In this document: one piece after another, positions 38,540-49,072 of the stretch
Layout of the letters: each line of letters opens with the position of its first letter
How positions within the stretch are numbered: position 1 is the first letter of the stretch
Source of the DNA: Aquisalimonas sp. 2447
Lineage (GTDB): Bacteria; Pseudomonadota; Gammaproteobacteria; Nitrococcales; Aquisalimonadaceae
Assembly: GCF_012044895.1 (NCBI RefSeq)
Contig: NZ_CP050695.1
Span: forward strand, 2,634,501-2,698,500
DNA: 64,000 nucleotides
Direction: 5' to 3'
Program-made: the position numbers and the translations under genes
Notes under the pieces: generated by a model
The model's database searches: none
Told to the model about the DNA's origin: nothing
What the model saw: only the letters and a program-made list of their open reading frames with translations

Positions 38540-41272
38540 TCAGGCTCGCTCCTTCTTATATCGCCCGTCGGCAACTCCACCGTCGGACGACAATAAGAAT
38601 CCTCGCTCCTCGCGCTCCTGGGGTGTGGGGTGCGGCGCCCCGGCGTCATCGGCACTGTGCACCTGGATGCAGAAACCATCGTTGGCGTCCACGTCCACAT
38701 TGATGTCCGCGACGGTTCCGCCCTGTGCCAGATGGCGCAGCAGGCGGTCGGAGATCGCGGGGAGCAGTGTCTGGTTGATGGCGGCGCTGATCTGGCGTGC
38801 GCCAGTGTCGCTCTGGCGGCAGCGCTGGATGATGTGGTCAAGCAGTGCCGGCGTGTAATCCAGCGCAGCGTCGTAGTTATCCCGCACGCGGTTCTGGATG
38901 GCAGCGAGCTGAAGACGCACGATCTCAGCCATGGCCGCCTGGCCCAGCGGGTAGTACGGGATGACGTCCACCCGCCCCAGGAACGCCGGTTTGTACACCT
39001 CCGCCAGTGCGGGTCGGATGGCCTCCACCAAACCCTCGGGTTCCGGGCAGGTGTCCGGGTCGTCAGCGAGGCGGTGGATCTGCTCGCTGGCGGTGTTGGT
39101 AGTCATGACGATCACCGTGTTGGTGAAGTCGATGTCCCGCCCTTCGCCATCCCGCAGGCTGCCCTTGTCGAAGACCTGGTAGAAGATGTCCTGCACGCCC
39201 GGGTGGGCCTTTTCCATTTCATCCAGCAGGACCACGCTGTAGGGGCGCCGGCGCACGGCCTCGGTGAGCACGCCGCCCTCGCCGTAACCCACGTAACCGG
39301 GGGGCGATCCCGTGAGCATGGAGACCTTGTGCTCTTCCTTGAACTCGGACATGTTGATGACCGTCATGGCGTCGTCCGAGCCATAGAGCTGCTCGGCCAG
39401 GGCCAGTGCCGTCTCTGTCTTGCCCACGCCGCTAGGGCCGACGAGCAGGAACACGCCCAGCGGCCGGCGCGGATCGCCGAGTTTGCTGCGGGCGGTCTGC
39501 ATGGTCCGGACCACGGCGTTCAGGGCGTGATCCTGGCCCACAACCCGCTGCTGCATCGCCTCGCGCAGTCCGAGCACGCCGTGGATCTCGTCCACCTGCA
39601 TGCGGCCCACGGGAATGCCGGTCCAGTCGGCAATGACGCTGGCGACCACCTGGGCATCCACCCGCTCATGCAGCAGGGGCGTCTCCCCCTGTTGGCTGGC
39701 GAGTTCGCGGCGTTTGTCCTGGAGATGCCGCCGCAGTGTCTCCGGTGCGTCGGCCGTCGCCGCGTCTGTCTCCTCGACGTCTTCGTTCCGCTGGCTGCTC
39801 TCGTGGAGCCGGCGCTTGAGATCGCGCAGTGCGGCGGTGAGCTCCTGCTCCCGCTGCCATCGGGCCGCCAGGGTCTCCTGCTCCGAGGCGATACGATCCG
39901 CCTCCTGCTCCAGGGCGAGAATCGGCTCCAGGTGCTCCGCCCCCATGGCGTGCTCGCGGCGCAGCCGCTCCAGCTCGGTGCGATGGGCATCGGCCCGTTG
40001 CTGCAAATCCTCCAGCATGCCCGGCGCACTGTTCTGGCTGAGATTGACTCGTGCGCAGGCGGTATCCAGCAGGCTCACGCACTTGTCCGGCAGCTGCCGG
40101 GCCGGGATGTAACGGGCGGAGAGGTGAACCGCGGCGGTGATGGCCTCGTCCATGATCTCGACACCGTGGTGGGCTTCCAGGTGCGGGGCGAACTCGCGCA
40201 GCATCACCACCGCCTGCTCCCGGGTGGGCTCCTCCACGTGGACCACCTGGAACCGGCGGGTCAGCGCGGCATCGCCTTCGACGTACTTCTTGTACTCGCG
40301 CCAGGTGGTGGCGGCGATGGTGCGCAGCTCCCCGCGCGCCAGCGCCGGCTTGAGCAGGTTGGCGGCGTCCGCGCTGCCTGATTGATTGCCGGCGCCAATG
40401 AGCGTGTGCGCCTCGTCGATGAACAGGATGACCGGCGCGGGTGCGTTCTGGACTTCACGGATGACATTCTTCAGGCGGTTCTCGAACTCGCCCTTCACGC
40501 CCGCGCCCGCCTGCAGGAGGCCAACATCCAGGCTCCGCAACGACACGCCGCGGAGCGCCTCCGGCACCTCGCCGCTGACGATGCGCCGGGCAAGCCCTTC
40601 CACCACGGCGGTCTTGCCGACGCCGGCCTCCCCCGTGAGGATGGGGTTGTTCTGACGCCGCCGACAGAGCACGTCGATCATCTGCCGGATCTCCCGCTCA
40701 CGCCCGACCACCGGATCGATGCGGTGGCGGCGGGCCTGCTCGGTGAGGTCCACGGTGAACTGATCCAGGGCCGAGGTGCCACCCTGGTCCACGGGAGCAG
40801 CGGCGGACGCCGCCGGCTCGAACAGCGGTGCGCAGCGGTCGCGAAGCTGCGCCTCGTCCAGTTTTGCCAGCTCAGTGGAGATCCCGCTGGCGCGCACTCT
40901 CAGTGCATCGTTCCGGGCCAGGGCCAGCACCAGGTGCGAAGCACGGATTTCAAGGCACTGGAACTCCGACGAGGCCGCCATCCAGCCTTCGAACAGCAAC
41001 CGCGTCACCTCACTGGAGATGGCCGGAAAGCCGGAGTGGCCGGTGCGCAGCCGCTCCATGGCGGCCTGGACATCCGCGTGTAATTGCCCGACCTCGACGT
41101 CGGCCACTGCCAGGAGTTCGCGCACGTCGGGGGCATCGCGCTGCGCGGCCCGATCCAGCCAGTGCTCGATCTCGACGGCGCGGTGCGAACGCGAGGCCGC
41201 GGCGCTCACGGCCTGCTCGAACAGCTCCCGGCAGGCGGGGGTCATGTGCTTGATGAGTTGTTCCAGTTCCAT
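38540..41272 (-). CDS. clpV: ClpV (TssH), sheath-recycling AAA+ ATPase
   Basis: A 910-residue Clp/Hsp100 protein: N-domain with double Clp repeat (MELEQLIKHMT...), first ATPase module with GEAGVGKT and FIDEAHTLIGAG, a middle coiled-coil (around 430-540), and a second module with GPSGVGKTE and LLDEMEKAHP. The C-terminal domain lacks the proteobacterial ClpB ending. ClpV disassembles contracted TssBC sheaths. Its place between tssG and hcp confirms the T6SS role. Confidence 0.94.
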   Translation of the reverse strand: MELEQLIKHMTPACRELFEQAVSAAASRSHRAVEIEHWLDRAAQRDAPDVRELLAVADVEVGQLHADVQAAMERLRTGHSGFPAISSEVTRLLFEGWMAASSEFQCLEIRASHLVLALARNDALRVRASGISTELAKLDEAQLRDRCAPLFEPAASAAAPVDQGGTSALDQFTVDLTEQARRHRIDPVVGREREIRQMIDVLCRRRQNNPILTGEAGVGKTAVVEGLARRIVSGEVPEALRGVSLRSLDVGLLQAGAGVKGEFENRLKNVIREVQNAPAPVILFIDEAHTLIGAGNQSGSADAANLLKPALARGELRTIAATTWREYKKYVEGDAALTRRFQVVHVEEPTREQAVVMLREFAPHLEAHHGVEIMDEAITAAVHLSARYIPARQLPDKCVSLLDTACARVNLSQNSAPGMLEDLQQRADAHRTELERLRREHAMGAEHLEPILALEQEADRIASEQETLAARWQREQELTAALRDLKRRLHESSQRNEDVEETDAATADAPETLRRHLQDKRRELASQQGETPLLHERVDAQVVASVIADWTGIPVGRMQVDEIHGVLGLREAMQQRVVGQDHALNAVVRTMQTARSKLGDPRRPLGVFLLVGPSGVGKTETALALAEQLYGSDDAMTVINMSEFKEEHKVSMLTGSPPGYVGYGEGGVLTEAVRRRPYSVVLLDEMEKAHPGVQDIFYQVFDKGSLRDGEGRDIDFTNTVIVMTTNTASEQIHRLADDPDTCPEPEGLVEAIRPALAEVYKPAFLGRVDVIPYYPLGQAAMAEIVRLQLAAIQNRVRDNYDAALDYTPALLDHIIQRCRQSDTGARQISAAINQTLLPAISDRLLRHLAQGGTVADINVDVDANDGFCIQVHSADDAGAPHPTPQEREERGFLLSSDGGVADGRYKKERA

Positions 41273-41285
41273 GGTTCGATCCTTG

Positions 41286-42320
41286 TCAACACGTGTCCAT
41301 GCGCACCCGCGCGCAGCGATCGCCTGCCCCGGCGCTGCCAAGCCAGGCCGTGCGCCCCAGGGCCGCTCCGTTGCCGAGCCGGCGCGGCGGTCCTTCCCCA
41401 CCGGTGATACGGATGCAGAGTTCCACGTCCAGATGCGCGGGGACGAAGGCCCGCAACAGATGACGGAGTTCCTCGTGCCCGTTGTTCCCCGGCAGCAGGG
41501 CTTCGAACTCCTGATCACTCATCGGCCCCAGGTGCAGTCGAATGCGGCTCTGGACATCCCAGAATCGCCGCCCGCTGATCAGGCCTTCTCCCAGCCGCAT
41601 GCCCGACGCCCGCCCGGCACGGCCGAGCCGAACGCGATCACGGTCACGCAACGGCAACCACTGCCCCACGAACGTTTCCACGTTCACGGGCCGGCCAAGC
41701 CAATCCGCCACCAGGTGCTCCAGGCTCGTCGACGAGCGGCATGAACGGGCGTACTGCCCCGCGTAGTACAGCACCCGTTCGTCGGACCGTGATCGGGGCT
41801 GCCCGGCCATGGCGTTCAGCGCCCGGGTCATCGAGTTGGCGGCGTAGTCAAACCCGGCATCTTCCGCCTGCACCGCCGGACACGCCCGCGCCCAGGCGCG
41901 GTAGTAGAGCGACAGCAGGCGATGGTTGAAGAGGTCGAAAAAGTCCGCCAGTGCCCGGTCGCGCTGGCGTAGTCGCGTCACCGCCAGCGTGGTGTAGTGC
42001 TGCGGCAGCGCGCCGGAGGGACCCGTGAGCCCCATGAAACTCACGTCCAGGAAATAGCGCAGTCCGTCGCCGTCCTCGACCCGCTCTGCGCTCTCCACCG
42101 CCGCCACCGGGAACGCGGCGGACTGCACTGCGCGGAAGCGCAGTGGCTCCCGCGCCGGATGACGGTCGCCGCCAATGGCCGGGCGATCGTAGTCGGCATC
42201 GTGGCGGCGTGCGAACCGCTGCGCCAGCCGCACGGCCGCGAAGAACTCCCCCTGCGCCGGGGCGAGCTCGTCCGGGTTGTCCACTAGACCAGTGGCTGGC
42301 TGCCGCTGCGCGGTGGCCAT
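41286..42320 (-). CDS. tssG: TssG, type VI baseplate protein
   Basis: A 344-residue baseplate wedge component. Family features: a LRFRAVQSAAFP strand near residue 58, FMGLTGPSGALPQHYTTLA, LADFFDLFNHRLLSLYYRAW, and a C-terminal RLHLGPMSDQEFEALLPG. It overlaps the tssF gene by 37 bases and is cotranslated. It forms a TssF2-TssG wedge with TssE. Confidence 0.92.
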   Translation of the reverse strand: MATAQRQPATGLVDNPDELAPAQGEFFAAVRLAQRFARRHDADYDRPAIGGDRHPAREPLRFRAVQSAAFPVAAVESAERVEDGDGLRYFLDVSFMGLTGPSGALPQHYTTLAVTRLRQRDRALADFFDLFNHRLLSLYYRAWARACPAVQAEDAGFDYAANSMTRALNAMAGQPRSRSDERVLYYAGQYARSCRSSTSLEHLVADWLGRPVNVETFVGQWLPLRDRDRVRLGRAGRASGMRLGEGLISGRRFWDVQSRIRLHLGPMSDQEFEALLPGNNGHEELRHLLRAFVPAHLDVELCIRITGGEGPPRRLGNGAALGRTAWLGSAGAGDRCARVRMDTC

Positions 42321-44110
42321 TGGATCTCCCTCCCTGGACGCTGCCGGACCCGGACGCACAGCTCGGTAAAGCTGTTGACGGTGCAGCACTGTGCAAAAAA
42401 CTCGTTGAGCACCGCGGTGAACAGGTACACGCCGGACCCACTGTAGAAGGCCTCGTCGAGTTCCAGTTCGATGCGCGTCCCTTGCGCCAGCGCCGCCCGG
42501 CCCTGGCGCATGATACGTGCGGTGGTGGGCCGCGTGCGCAGCCCGGTGATGCCCTCGATGGCGGAACGATTGCCCGGCGCCTGCCCGAAGTCGTAGAGAT
42601 TCAAGGTGTCCCGCAGCACCTGGACGCCGTCGTCGCCGGCGAAATGCTGCAGTGACAACTGCGTGACCAACTGCCAGCGGGCAGCATCGTCCAGCTGGGG
42701 TCGGATGCTGGCCGTGGGCGGTGTGATGCAGTCCAGCGTCAACGGCGCGCCACCCTTGCGAAGCCGCAGCGCCGGCTCGCCCGGGCCGAATGGCAGCCGG
42801 TCCGGCATATCGCGGTTCGTGCACAACGCCCGGCCCGTAATCACCCACCCCTCTTCGGGGGTGGTGACCCGGAAGGCCGGGTCCACCAGTGACAGATAGG
42901 TATCGATGCCGTGGCTGACACAGCCCTTCTGCCAACTGCTGTGCTCGCGCCTCGCGTGCCAGTAGACCCCGGCTTCGTTATCCTCGGTGCGCTGGCGGCC
43001 GCCATAGAACGGCAGCAGATCCACCCGGGTACCGTCCGGGCGGCGAACCTGCAGCTCTTCCACGGTGTGAACATCCGCGTGGGGATCGGAACGGGAGTGC
43101 ACCGTGAGCGGCGCTTCGTGGCCGAAACCGGCGGCCGGCAACGGCTCGATGGCAGTCTCGAACAGGTTCGCCACGGGGGTGCACCCGGGCACGAGTACAC
43201 CGTCGGTCACGCCCTGCACCAGTTCCGGATGGCTCTGGTCGAAGTAGATGAAGATCTCTGCGCTCGCTTCGAACGGTTGCAACGCCTGTTGCAGGCCGGC
43301 GAGTTCCACGAACAGGAACTTCTCCGGGAACGCAAAGTACTCCGTGAGCAGGCGGTGGGCGTTCAGGGAGCGGCCACCCAGCGGCAGCACCGCACTGTCT
43401 TCGTCCAGCCCGCACAGCCGCAGATGGTCGGAGCCGAGGAACAACGGCTCCGGGTCGTTGGCATGACGGGCCACGGCGATCCCCGTGGCATGGCGGAACA
43501 GGTACTCGTGCAGGCGGAACGTCAGCTGCGGCTGGCCGTTGAGGAACAACCGCAGCCGCTCGGGTGCCACCTCACCCAGAGCGACGCCGGTGTTGGCCTC
43601 CAGGGTAAGGGCAAGAACTGCCTGATTGCCACGGGCGGCCGCCGACCCTGGCGTCACCGGTGCCTTGAAGGGGCGTCCGGAGAAACGGGGGCGAACTACC
43701 TGTAGCGGCTCCACCCGGGTGGTGTAGCTTGTCCGGTACCGGCAGGCACCGGCCGGATGGCCGTGGACTGTCAGTTCGGTGCCCGCAGGCACCGTCAGCG
43801 GCTCGGTCAGGTCCGGCGTCGGCCGCATGCGCGCGATGGCCATGGACGGGACCGGCGCGTGGTAGTCGGGGTACAACAGCCCCATCAGCGCCTGCGCCAC
43901 TTCCGGAAAACTGTCGTCCAGGCGCTGGCGGATGCGCGAGGTCAGGAATGCGAAGGACTCGATGAGCCGCGAAACGTGCGGGTCCTCGACCACCTCTTCG
44001 TCCAGGCGCAGCCGCCCGGCGATCTTCGGGTGGCGCTCGGCGAATTCTGCCCCCATGCGACGCAGATAGCCCAGCTCGCGGTTGTAGTAGGAGAGCAGCA
44101 TGTCATCCAT
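42284..44110 (-). CDS. tssF: TssF, type VI baseplate protein
   Basis: A 608-residue baseplate protein starting MDDMLLSYYNRELGYLRRMG with AEFAERHPKIAGRL, the diagnostic N-terminus. Further down SFAFLTSRIRQRLDDSFPEV and LLYPDYHAPVPSMAI fit TssF. It overlaps tssE by eight bases. Complete. Confidence 0.95.
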   Translation of the reverse strand: MDDMLLSYYNRELGYLRRMGAEFAERHPKIAGRLRLDEEVVEDPHVSRLIESFAFLTSRIRQRLDDSFPEVAQALMGLLYPDYHAPVPSMAIARMRPTPDLTEPLTVPAGTELTVHGHPAGACRYRTSYTTRVEPLQVVRPRFSGRPFKAPVTPGSAAARGNQAVLALTLEANTGVALGEVAPERLRLFLNGQPQLTFRLHEYLFRHATGIAVARHANDPEPLFLGSDHLRLCGLDEDSAVLPLGGRSLNAHRLLTEYFAFPEKFLFVELAGLQQALQPFEASAEIFIYFDQSHPELVQGVTDGVLVPGCTPVANLFETAIEPLPAAGFGHEAPLTVHSRSDPHADVHTVEELQVRRPDGTRVDLLPFYGGRQRTEDNEAGVYWHARREHSSWQKGCVSHGIDTYLSLVDPAFRVTTPEEGWVITGRALCTNRDMPDRLPFGPGEPALRLRKGGAPLTLDCITPPTASIRPQLDDAARWQLVTQLSLQHFAGDDGVQVLRDTLNLYDFGQAPGNRSAIEGITGLRTRPTTARIMRQGRAALAQGTRIELELDEAFYSGSGVYLFTAVLNEFFAQCCTVNSFTELCVRVRQRPGREIQWPPRSGSQPLV

Positions 44111-44609
44111 GGTGGCGCTCCCTGAGCCTGAGCATGCGGTCGGCCGCGTGAATGCGGGAGTCCAGGTGCAGCGGTACGGGCTCGGGTTCCATCATCAGCA
44201 CGGCGGAGATACGCAGATGCAGGACCCGTTCGCGGTCGTCGCCGATATCGAGCAGCTGGACCGACACCCGCCTCAGCCGGGGCTCGAAACGCTCGATGGT
44301 GGTCTGCACGGCCTGGCGCAGGCTCTCCTTGTGCTCGGCGACGCCGAGCTGAATGGCGCTGAAGTCCGGCAACCCGTAGGTGAGGATCGACTGCCGGAGC
44401 TGCTCGTGGGCGTCCACGCCCTCCCGGCGGACCATGCGGGTATTCAGGAGGTTTTCCAGATCGCGTCGCACGCTGGCGCGCACGTCGCGCACCGTGGGCG
44501 CCGTTCGGTCGGCGGGCCGGTCCGGCGCATCGTCGATGAGACGATCCAGCAGCGAGGGCACCACCGGCTCACCGCCGCGCTCCCTGTCACGACGTGGCAC
44601 ACTAGCCAT
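44103..44609 (-). CDS. tssE: TssE, type VI baseplate gp25-like protein
   Basis: A 168-residue protein related to phage gp25. Conserved SVRRDLENLLNTR, SILTYGLPDFSAI and IERFEPRLRRVSV segments match TssE. It starts the sheath at the baseplate. The start MASVPRRD overlaps the tagJ stop by eight bases. Confidence 0.92.
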   Translation of the reverse strand: MASVPRRDRERGGEPVVPSLLDRLIDDAPDRPADRTAPTVRDVRASVRRDLENLLNTRMVRREGVDAHEQLRQSILTYGLPDFSAIQLGVAEHKESLRQAVQTTIERFEPRLRRVSVQLLDIGDDRERVLHLRISAVLMMEPEPVPLHLDSRIHAADRMLRLRERHHG

Positions 44610-45420
44610 GCCCGACGCCTCCTTCAGCGGCCGCGCCAGTCTGAGCGGCCTCCAACTGCCGGAATTCACCCATGGCCAGCGCGTCATCTCCGACAAGCCA
44701 GCTGCGCCGGCCCACGCCACGCACCAGAGAACCGTCAGCGACCCACTCCGTGCGCCGCCCCAGAAGCAGTGCCGGGTCATCGGTGGGTTCCGGGTAGATG
44801 GCCGGGATGAACACCTCGCCTTCCGTGCCTCCGGCAAGCACCAGATCCGCCCGGCGCCAGGCGAGATCCAGGAGCCGTTCCGGTGGATGGATCTCCAGGG
44901 ATGCAACCGTGCTCATATCCACCCAGAAATACTTGCCGTTACTCGCGAGCACCTCCAGCACCCCGGCGCAGAGGTCGTCCAGATCACGGACATCATCCAC
45001 CGGCGTGCCGTCAACCAGTGCCGGACAAGCGACACGCTCCTGTTCCACGGCGCCCGGGTCAGTCTGCGCACCGCGGTCGGATTCCAGTCGCTCCACCAGC
45101 AGGTGCAACCGCGCCGTGAGCTGCGCCGAGGGCGTTTCGATAAACTCCGGAACCCGTCCCGTGGCGAAGGTATCCCGGCGTGCCTGGGCGGCGCGTGCCA
45201 GGTGGCGCCAGGTCCCCACCGTTGTGGCGGTTCGGGCGTTCAGGTTCTTCACCGTCTCCAGTTGCCGGTCGGCGCGCTCATAGTCGCCGTGAATGCAGAG
45301 AAGCTCCGCGTAGAACGCGCGTTGCGCGGTATCCGTCGGCGCCCGCTTCAGCCCGTCGGCCACGATGGCCAGGGCCTGGTCCAGATCCCCTGCCTGCAGG
45401 CATTGCTCAGCGGTGGCCAT
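44602..45420 (-). CDS. tagJ: TagJ (ImpE/SciE), type VI accessory protein
   Basis: A 272-residue protein with a TPR-like N-terminus (AEQCLQAGDLDQALAIVADGLKRAPTD, then FYAELLCIHGDYERADRQL) and the ImpE domain from about residue 140 (NGKYFWVDMSTVASLEIHPP, RRADLVLAGGTEGEVFIPAIYP). TagJ binds the TssB N-terminal helix or ClpV and modulates sheath recycling. It lies between the second tssC and tssE. Confidence 0.9.
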   Translation of the reverse strand: MATAEQCLQAGDLDQALAIVADGLKRAPTDTAQRAFYAELLCIHGDYERADRQLETVKNLNARTATTVGTWRHLARAAQARRDTFATGRVPEFIETPSAQLTARLHLLVERLESDRGAQTDPGAVEQERVACPALVDGTPVDDVRDLDDLCAGVLEVLASNGKYFWVDMSTVASLEIHPPERLLDLAWRRADLVLAGGTEGEVFIPAIYPEPTDDPALLLGRRTEWVADGSLVRGVGRRSWLVGDDALAMGEFRQLEAAQTGAAAEGGVGHG

Positions 45421-45451
45421 GCACCCTCCCTGTTTGCGTCATTGCGGTGCC

Positions 45452-46954
45452 CTATATGTCGCCGGTACCGGTGGGACCAATGGCAAGCTCGGTCACCAGG
45501 CGAATACTCGTGACCAGCTGATCCAGCTGGAAGTGCGGCTGGAGATGCACCACGCAGGTAAAGTGCCCCGGGCGCCCCGGCTGTTCGGTGACCTCCACGC
45601 GGCTCGCCGCCAGCGGGTAGCGCGCCTTGAGCTCGGTGGAGGGACCATCACTGGCAGTGCTGTAGCGGTTCAGCCAGTCCTGTAGCAGCTTCTGGCAGTC
45701 CGCCGCGTTGACGAAGCTGCCAATCTTGTCCCGGCCGATGACCTTGATGTGGTGCCCGAACCGGGACGCGCAGAGCATGTATTGCATCATCCCCGACAGC
45801 CGCGCATTGAGATTGGCGAAGTCGCCGCCCTGGGGCGGCGGCCGGTGGAGTGAATCGTTACTGTGAAAGACGGCGAACCCCGGCCCGTGATAGGCGCACA
45901 GCGGGATCAGTCCGGCATCGGCCAGCTTGCGTTCGCCGAAGTCATCCAGCTGCACTTCGGTAACCGACCGTGACGCTACCGCCGGTGCTTCCCCGTCGTA
46001 CCCGGCGCCGGCCAGTGACGGCACGATGCCGCCACCCCCGTGACCGTGGCGATCCCCGCGGATGTCAGCGAACCAGCCCGTCTCCGCGAACGCACGCATG
46101 ACTACGCTGCCGAAGGCGAAACAGGCATTGCCCCAGAGGTACTGCTCGGCATCGCCGGTTGTGTCTTCCCGGTACGGGAAGCCGTCGCGCCGCGTGCCGT
46201 CCGGCCGATAGGGTTCACGCATGAGCACGCGCGGCACGGCCAGGCCGATGAAGCGGGTATGCTCGTCCTGCCGCAGCCGGTGCCAGCCCGCGTACTCGCG
46301 CTGGCGGAAGACGGCGTCGAAATCCTGCGGTTGGCGCAGTTCCCGGAAGCTGTCCAGGCCCAGCAGTGCACTGTCGGCCCCGAGGATCAGCGGGCACAGG
46401 GCCGCCGCCGAGATGCGCGCAAGTTCGCCCAGCACCTCCTCGTCGGACGCCGGCACGCCGGTACGCGGCCGGTGGGAGACGGCATAGTCACCGAGAAGAA
46501 CGCCGAAGGGTTCCCCTCCCGGTGTCCCGAACTCCTCGCTGTAGATGCGGTTGAACAGCTGCGACTGGTCGAACTCCAGCGCCCGCGTCACATCCCGGGC
46601 CACTTCCCGCCATGAGATGTTCAGCACCCGCACCCGGATGGCCAGCTCGTCGTCGTGCCGCGCCTGCACCGCCACCAGGTGCTCCAGACCCCGCCAGGAG
46701 GCTTCCAGCCTCTGGAAGCGGGGATGGTGGAGAATCGCATCCACCTGGCGCCCGAGCAGCCGATCGATCCAGACGATCACCTGATCCACCAGCGCGCGGA
46801 ACTGCTGCTGGCTTGCCGCGGCGTGCACCAGGTGCCGCCCGAAGCCCGCGCCGGCGGCCGGGGCGTCGGCATACCCCGTACCCCCGGCATCCGCGGGCAC
46901 GGGGGCCGCGGGGCGGGCTGCCGGATGCGGTTGTTGCTCGGCCAATGTGCTCAC
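45452..46954 (-). CDS. tssC2: Second TssC-family sheath protein
   Basis: A 500-residue TssC homologue distinct from the next upstream TssC. Shared landmarks include ILHHPRFQRLEASWRGLEHLV, FDQSQLFNRIYSEEFGTPGG, LYLWGNACFAFG-type and GRDKIGSFVNAADCQKLLQDWLN. The N-terminal extension is Pro/Ala-rich. The C-terminal half has a Gly/His-rich insert near residue 310 (GDRHGHGGGG). Tandem TssC-like genes occur in a subset of T6SS loci. The partner TssB has only one copy here. It may form an alternative sheath segment or cap. Confidence 0.88.
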   Translation of the reverse strand: MSTLAEQQPHPAARPAAPVPADAGGTGYADAPAAGAGFGRHLVHAAASQQQFRALVDQVIVWIDRLLGRQVDAILHHPRFQRLEASWRGLEHLVAVQARHDDELAIRVRVLNISWREVARDVTRALEFDQSQLFNRIYSEEFGTPGGEPFGVLLGDYAVSHRPRTGVPASDEEVLGELARISAAALCPLILGADSALLGLDSFRELRQPQDFDAVFRQREYAGWHRLRQDEHTRFIGLAVPRVLMREPYRPDGTRRDGFPYREDTTGDAEQYLWGNACFAFGSVVMRAFAETGWFADIRGDRHGHGGGGIVPSLAGAGYDGEAPAVASRSVTEVQLDDFGERKLADAGLIPLCAYHGPGFAVFHSNDSLHRPPPQGGDFANLNARLSGMMQYMLCASRFGHHIKVIGRDKIGSFVNAADCQKLLQDWLNRYSTASDGPSTELKARYPLAASRVEVTEQPGRPGHFTCVVHLQPHFQLDQLVTSIRLVTELAIGPTGTGDI

Positions 46955-46993
46955 GCGACGTCCATGTCGTTGCTGGTTCGGGGTTGCCGCTGA

Positions 46994-48466
46994 TCACCCA
47001 CCTTCGGGGATGCGGGCGACCATGCGCAGGGAGGTGGTCAGCTCCTCCATCTGCAGCCAGGGGCGCAGCCAGGCGACAGCGTTGTATGCGCCAGGCTTGC
47101 CGGGTACCGGAGTGACCTCCACCTTGGCTTCGCGCAGCGGGTACTTGGCCCGCATCTCCTGGCCGCCCCCTTCGCTGGCATTCACGTAGTTGTTGATCCA
47201 GCGATTGAGCCAGCTCTCCATGTCCTCGGCTTCCATGAAACTGCCGACCTTGTCCCGGCCCATGACCTTGAGGTAATGCGCAATACGGGAGGTGGCCATG
47301 ATGTAAGGCAACCGGGCGGAGATGGCCGCGTTGGCCGTGGCCTCCGGGCGGTCGTACTTGGCCGGCTTCTGCGCCGTCTGCCCGCCGAAGAACACGGCGT
47401 AGTCGGTGTTCTTGTAGTGGGACAGCGGCATGAAACCGAGACTGCTCAGCTCCGCTTCACGCCGATCGGTGACGGCAATCTCCGTGGGACACTGCATGTC
47501 CACGTCGCCGTCGTCGGAGGTGGTCAGGTGAACCGGCAGGCCGTCCACCCGGCCGCCGCCTTCGGCGCCGCGGATGGCGGTGCACCAGCCGTGCTGGGCG
47601 AAGGCGTCGGTGAGGCGCGTGCCAAGCACGTAGGCGGCATTCATCCAGGTGTAGTCGCCGTTGCCAGGCTGTGTATCCGCCGGCATTTCCTCGTAGGCGA
47701 ACTCCTCCACCGGCGACGTTTCCTCACCGTAGGGCAGGCGCGAGAGCACCCGCGGCATGGTCAGGCAGACGAAGCGGGAATCCTGGGACTCACGGAACGA
47801 ACGCCACTTGATGTACTCCGCCGAGTCGAAGATCTTGGCGAGATCCCGCGGCTTGGACAGTTCCGTCCACTCGTCGAAACCGAACATGCCGGCATCGGCA
47901 GCACTCAGGAACGGGCAGAAGGCCGCCGCCGCCACGTTGGACATGTTGCTGAGGAATTCCAGATCGTCCGGGTGATTGCCGAAGGTGTAGTCACCGATCA
48001 GCGCTCCGTACGGTTCACCGCCCGGGGTCCCGAACTCGCTCTCGTAGATCTTCTTGAACAGCTCGCTCTGGTCGAACTCCACGGCCTTGGACAGATCCTT
48101 GGCGGCTTCCTTCTTGGTGACGTTCAGCGCCCGCAGTTTCAGCGACGTGCTGGTTTCGGTGTTCATCACCAGGTAGTGCAGCCCGCGCCAGGTGCCTTCC
48201 AGCTGCTGGAACTTCTGGTGATGCATGATCTCCCGCAACTGGGCGCTGATGGTCTCATCGATGGCGGCGATGGCCTTGCGGAACGTCACCGTGAGGTTCT
48301 TGTCCCAGGCGACGGTCCCTTCCATGGCCTGTTCCGACAGGGTGCGCAGCAGCTCGCGCGCCTCGTCCTCGCCGGTCTGTTTGGTGGCCTGAATGGCCTG
48401 ATCCAGCAGGCTCGCCGCCTCGGCTTCCGCGCCGTGTTGTTGCTGTGCTTCCGTTGCTTCACTCAT
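46994..48466 (-). CDS. tssC: TssC, type VI contractile sheath large subunit
   Basis: A 490-residue sheath subunit. Typical: [66 protein letters not shown] and [21 protein letters not shown]. It overlaps the tssB gene by eight bases. It assembles with TssB into the contractile sheath. The start [10 protein letters not shown] was chosen over an upstream ATG inside tssB. Confidence 0.95.
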   Translation of the reverse strand: MSEATEAQQQHGAEAEAASLLDQAIQATKQTGEDEARELLRTLSEQAMEGTVAWDKNLTVTFRKAIAAIDETISAQLREIMHHQKFQQLEGTWRGLHYLVMNTETSTSLKLRALNVTKKEAAKDLSKAVEFDQSELFKKIYESEFGTPGGEPYGALIGDYTFGNHPDDLEFLSNMSNVAAAAFCPFLSAADAGMFGFDEWTELSKPRDLAKIFDSAEYIKWRSFRESQDSRFVCLTMPRVLSRLPYGEETSPVEEFAYEEMPADTQPGNGDYTWMNAAYVLGTRLTDAFAQHGWCTAIRGAEGGGRVDGLPVHLTTSDDGDVDMQCPTEIAVTDRREAELSSLGFMPLSHYKNTDYAVFFGGQTAQKPAKYDRPEATANAAISARLPYIMATSRIAHYLKVMGRDKVGSFMEAEDMESWLNRWINNYVNASEGGGQEMRAKYPLREAKVEVTPVPGKPGAYNAVAWLRPWLQMEELTTSLRMVARIPEGG

Positions 48467-48986
48467 CGCTCTTCTCCTCACCCTCGGACTGCTCGCCGGC
48501 ACCGACGGCGTCGGCCAGTTCATCCAGATCCGCCTTGTTGGTCAGAACCCGCTCGATGATCTCTTCCAGCTCTTCGGAACGATCCGCCTTGGTGGAGAGG
48601 TCACGCAGCCGGTTGCGCGTCTCCATGAGCTTGCGCAGGGGCTCCACCTGCTGGACCACCGCTCCGGGCTCGAAGTCGTCCATGGACTCGAACTTGAGAT
48701 CCACGGCGAACTCGCTGCCGTCGTCCTGGATCCGGTTGTCGACCTTGAGCTGGAGGCCGGGCGTCATGCTGGCGAGAACCTGGTTGAAGTTGTCCCGGTC
48801 GATCTGCACGAAACGCCGGTCCTTCAAGGGCTTCAGGGGCTCCGTGGGATCCCCGGAAAAATCCCCCATGACGCCGACGATGAACGGCAGTTCCTTCTCC
48901 ACTACAGCGCCTTCGGTCTCCACCTCGTAGCTCAGGTGCACCCGCGGCTTGCGCACGCGGTTGAGTTTGTCGTGAATGCTTGGCAT
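48459..48986 (-). CDS. tssB: TssB, type VI contractile sheath small subunit
   Basis: A 175-residue protein starting [20 protein letters not shown], with [32 protein letters not shown] and an acidic C-terminus. The C-terminal helix ([19 protein letters not shown]) is the ClpV-recognition region in the family. It is coupled to tssC. Confidence 0.95.
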   Translation of the reverse strand: MPSIHDKLNRVRKPRVHLSYEVETEGAVVEKELPFIVGVMGDFSGDPTEPLKPLKDRRFVQIDRDNFNQVLASMTPGLQLKVDNRIQDDGSEFAVDLKFESMDDFEPGAVVQQVEPLRKLMETRNRLRDLSTKADRSEELEEIIERVLTNKADLDELADAVGAGEQSEGEEKSDE

Positions 48987-49072
48987 TGGTTTCCCTTCCC
49001 TCTTGCGATCGCCCTGCTGGCCGTTGAGTACTGTGCGGCGACGCCTCGGAGCAGTGCGCGCCGCGGCGTGGT

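Noticed and set aside
38630-40381. 583-codon open frame opposite clpV
   Set aside because: Antisense to conserved ClpV ATPase modules; no recognisable domain.
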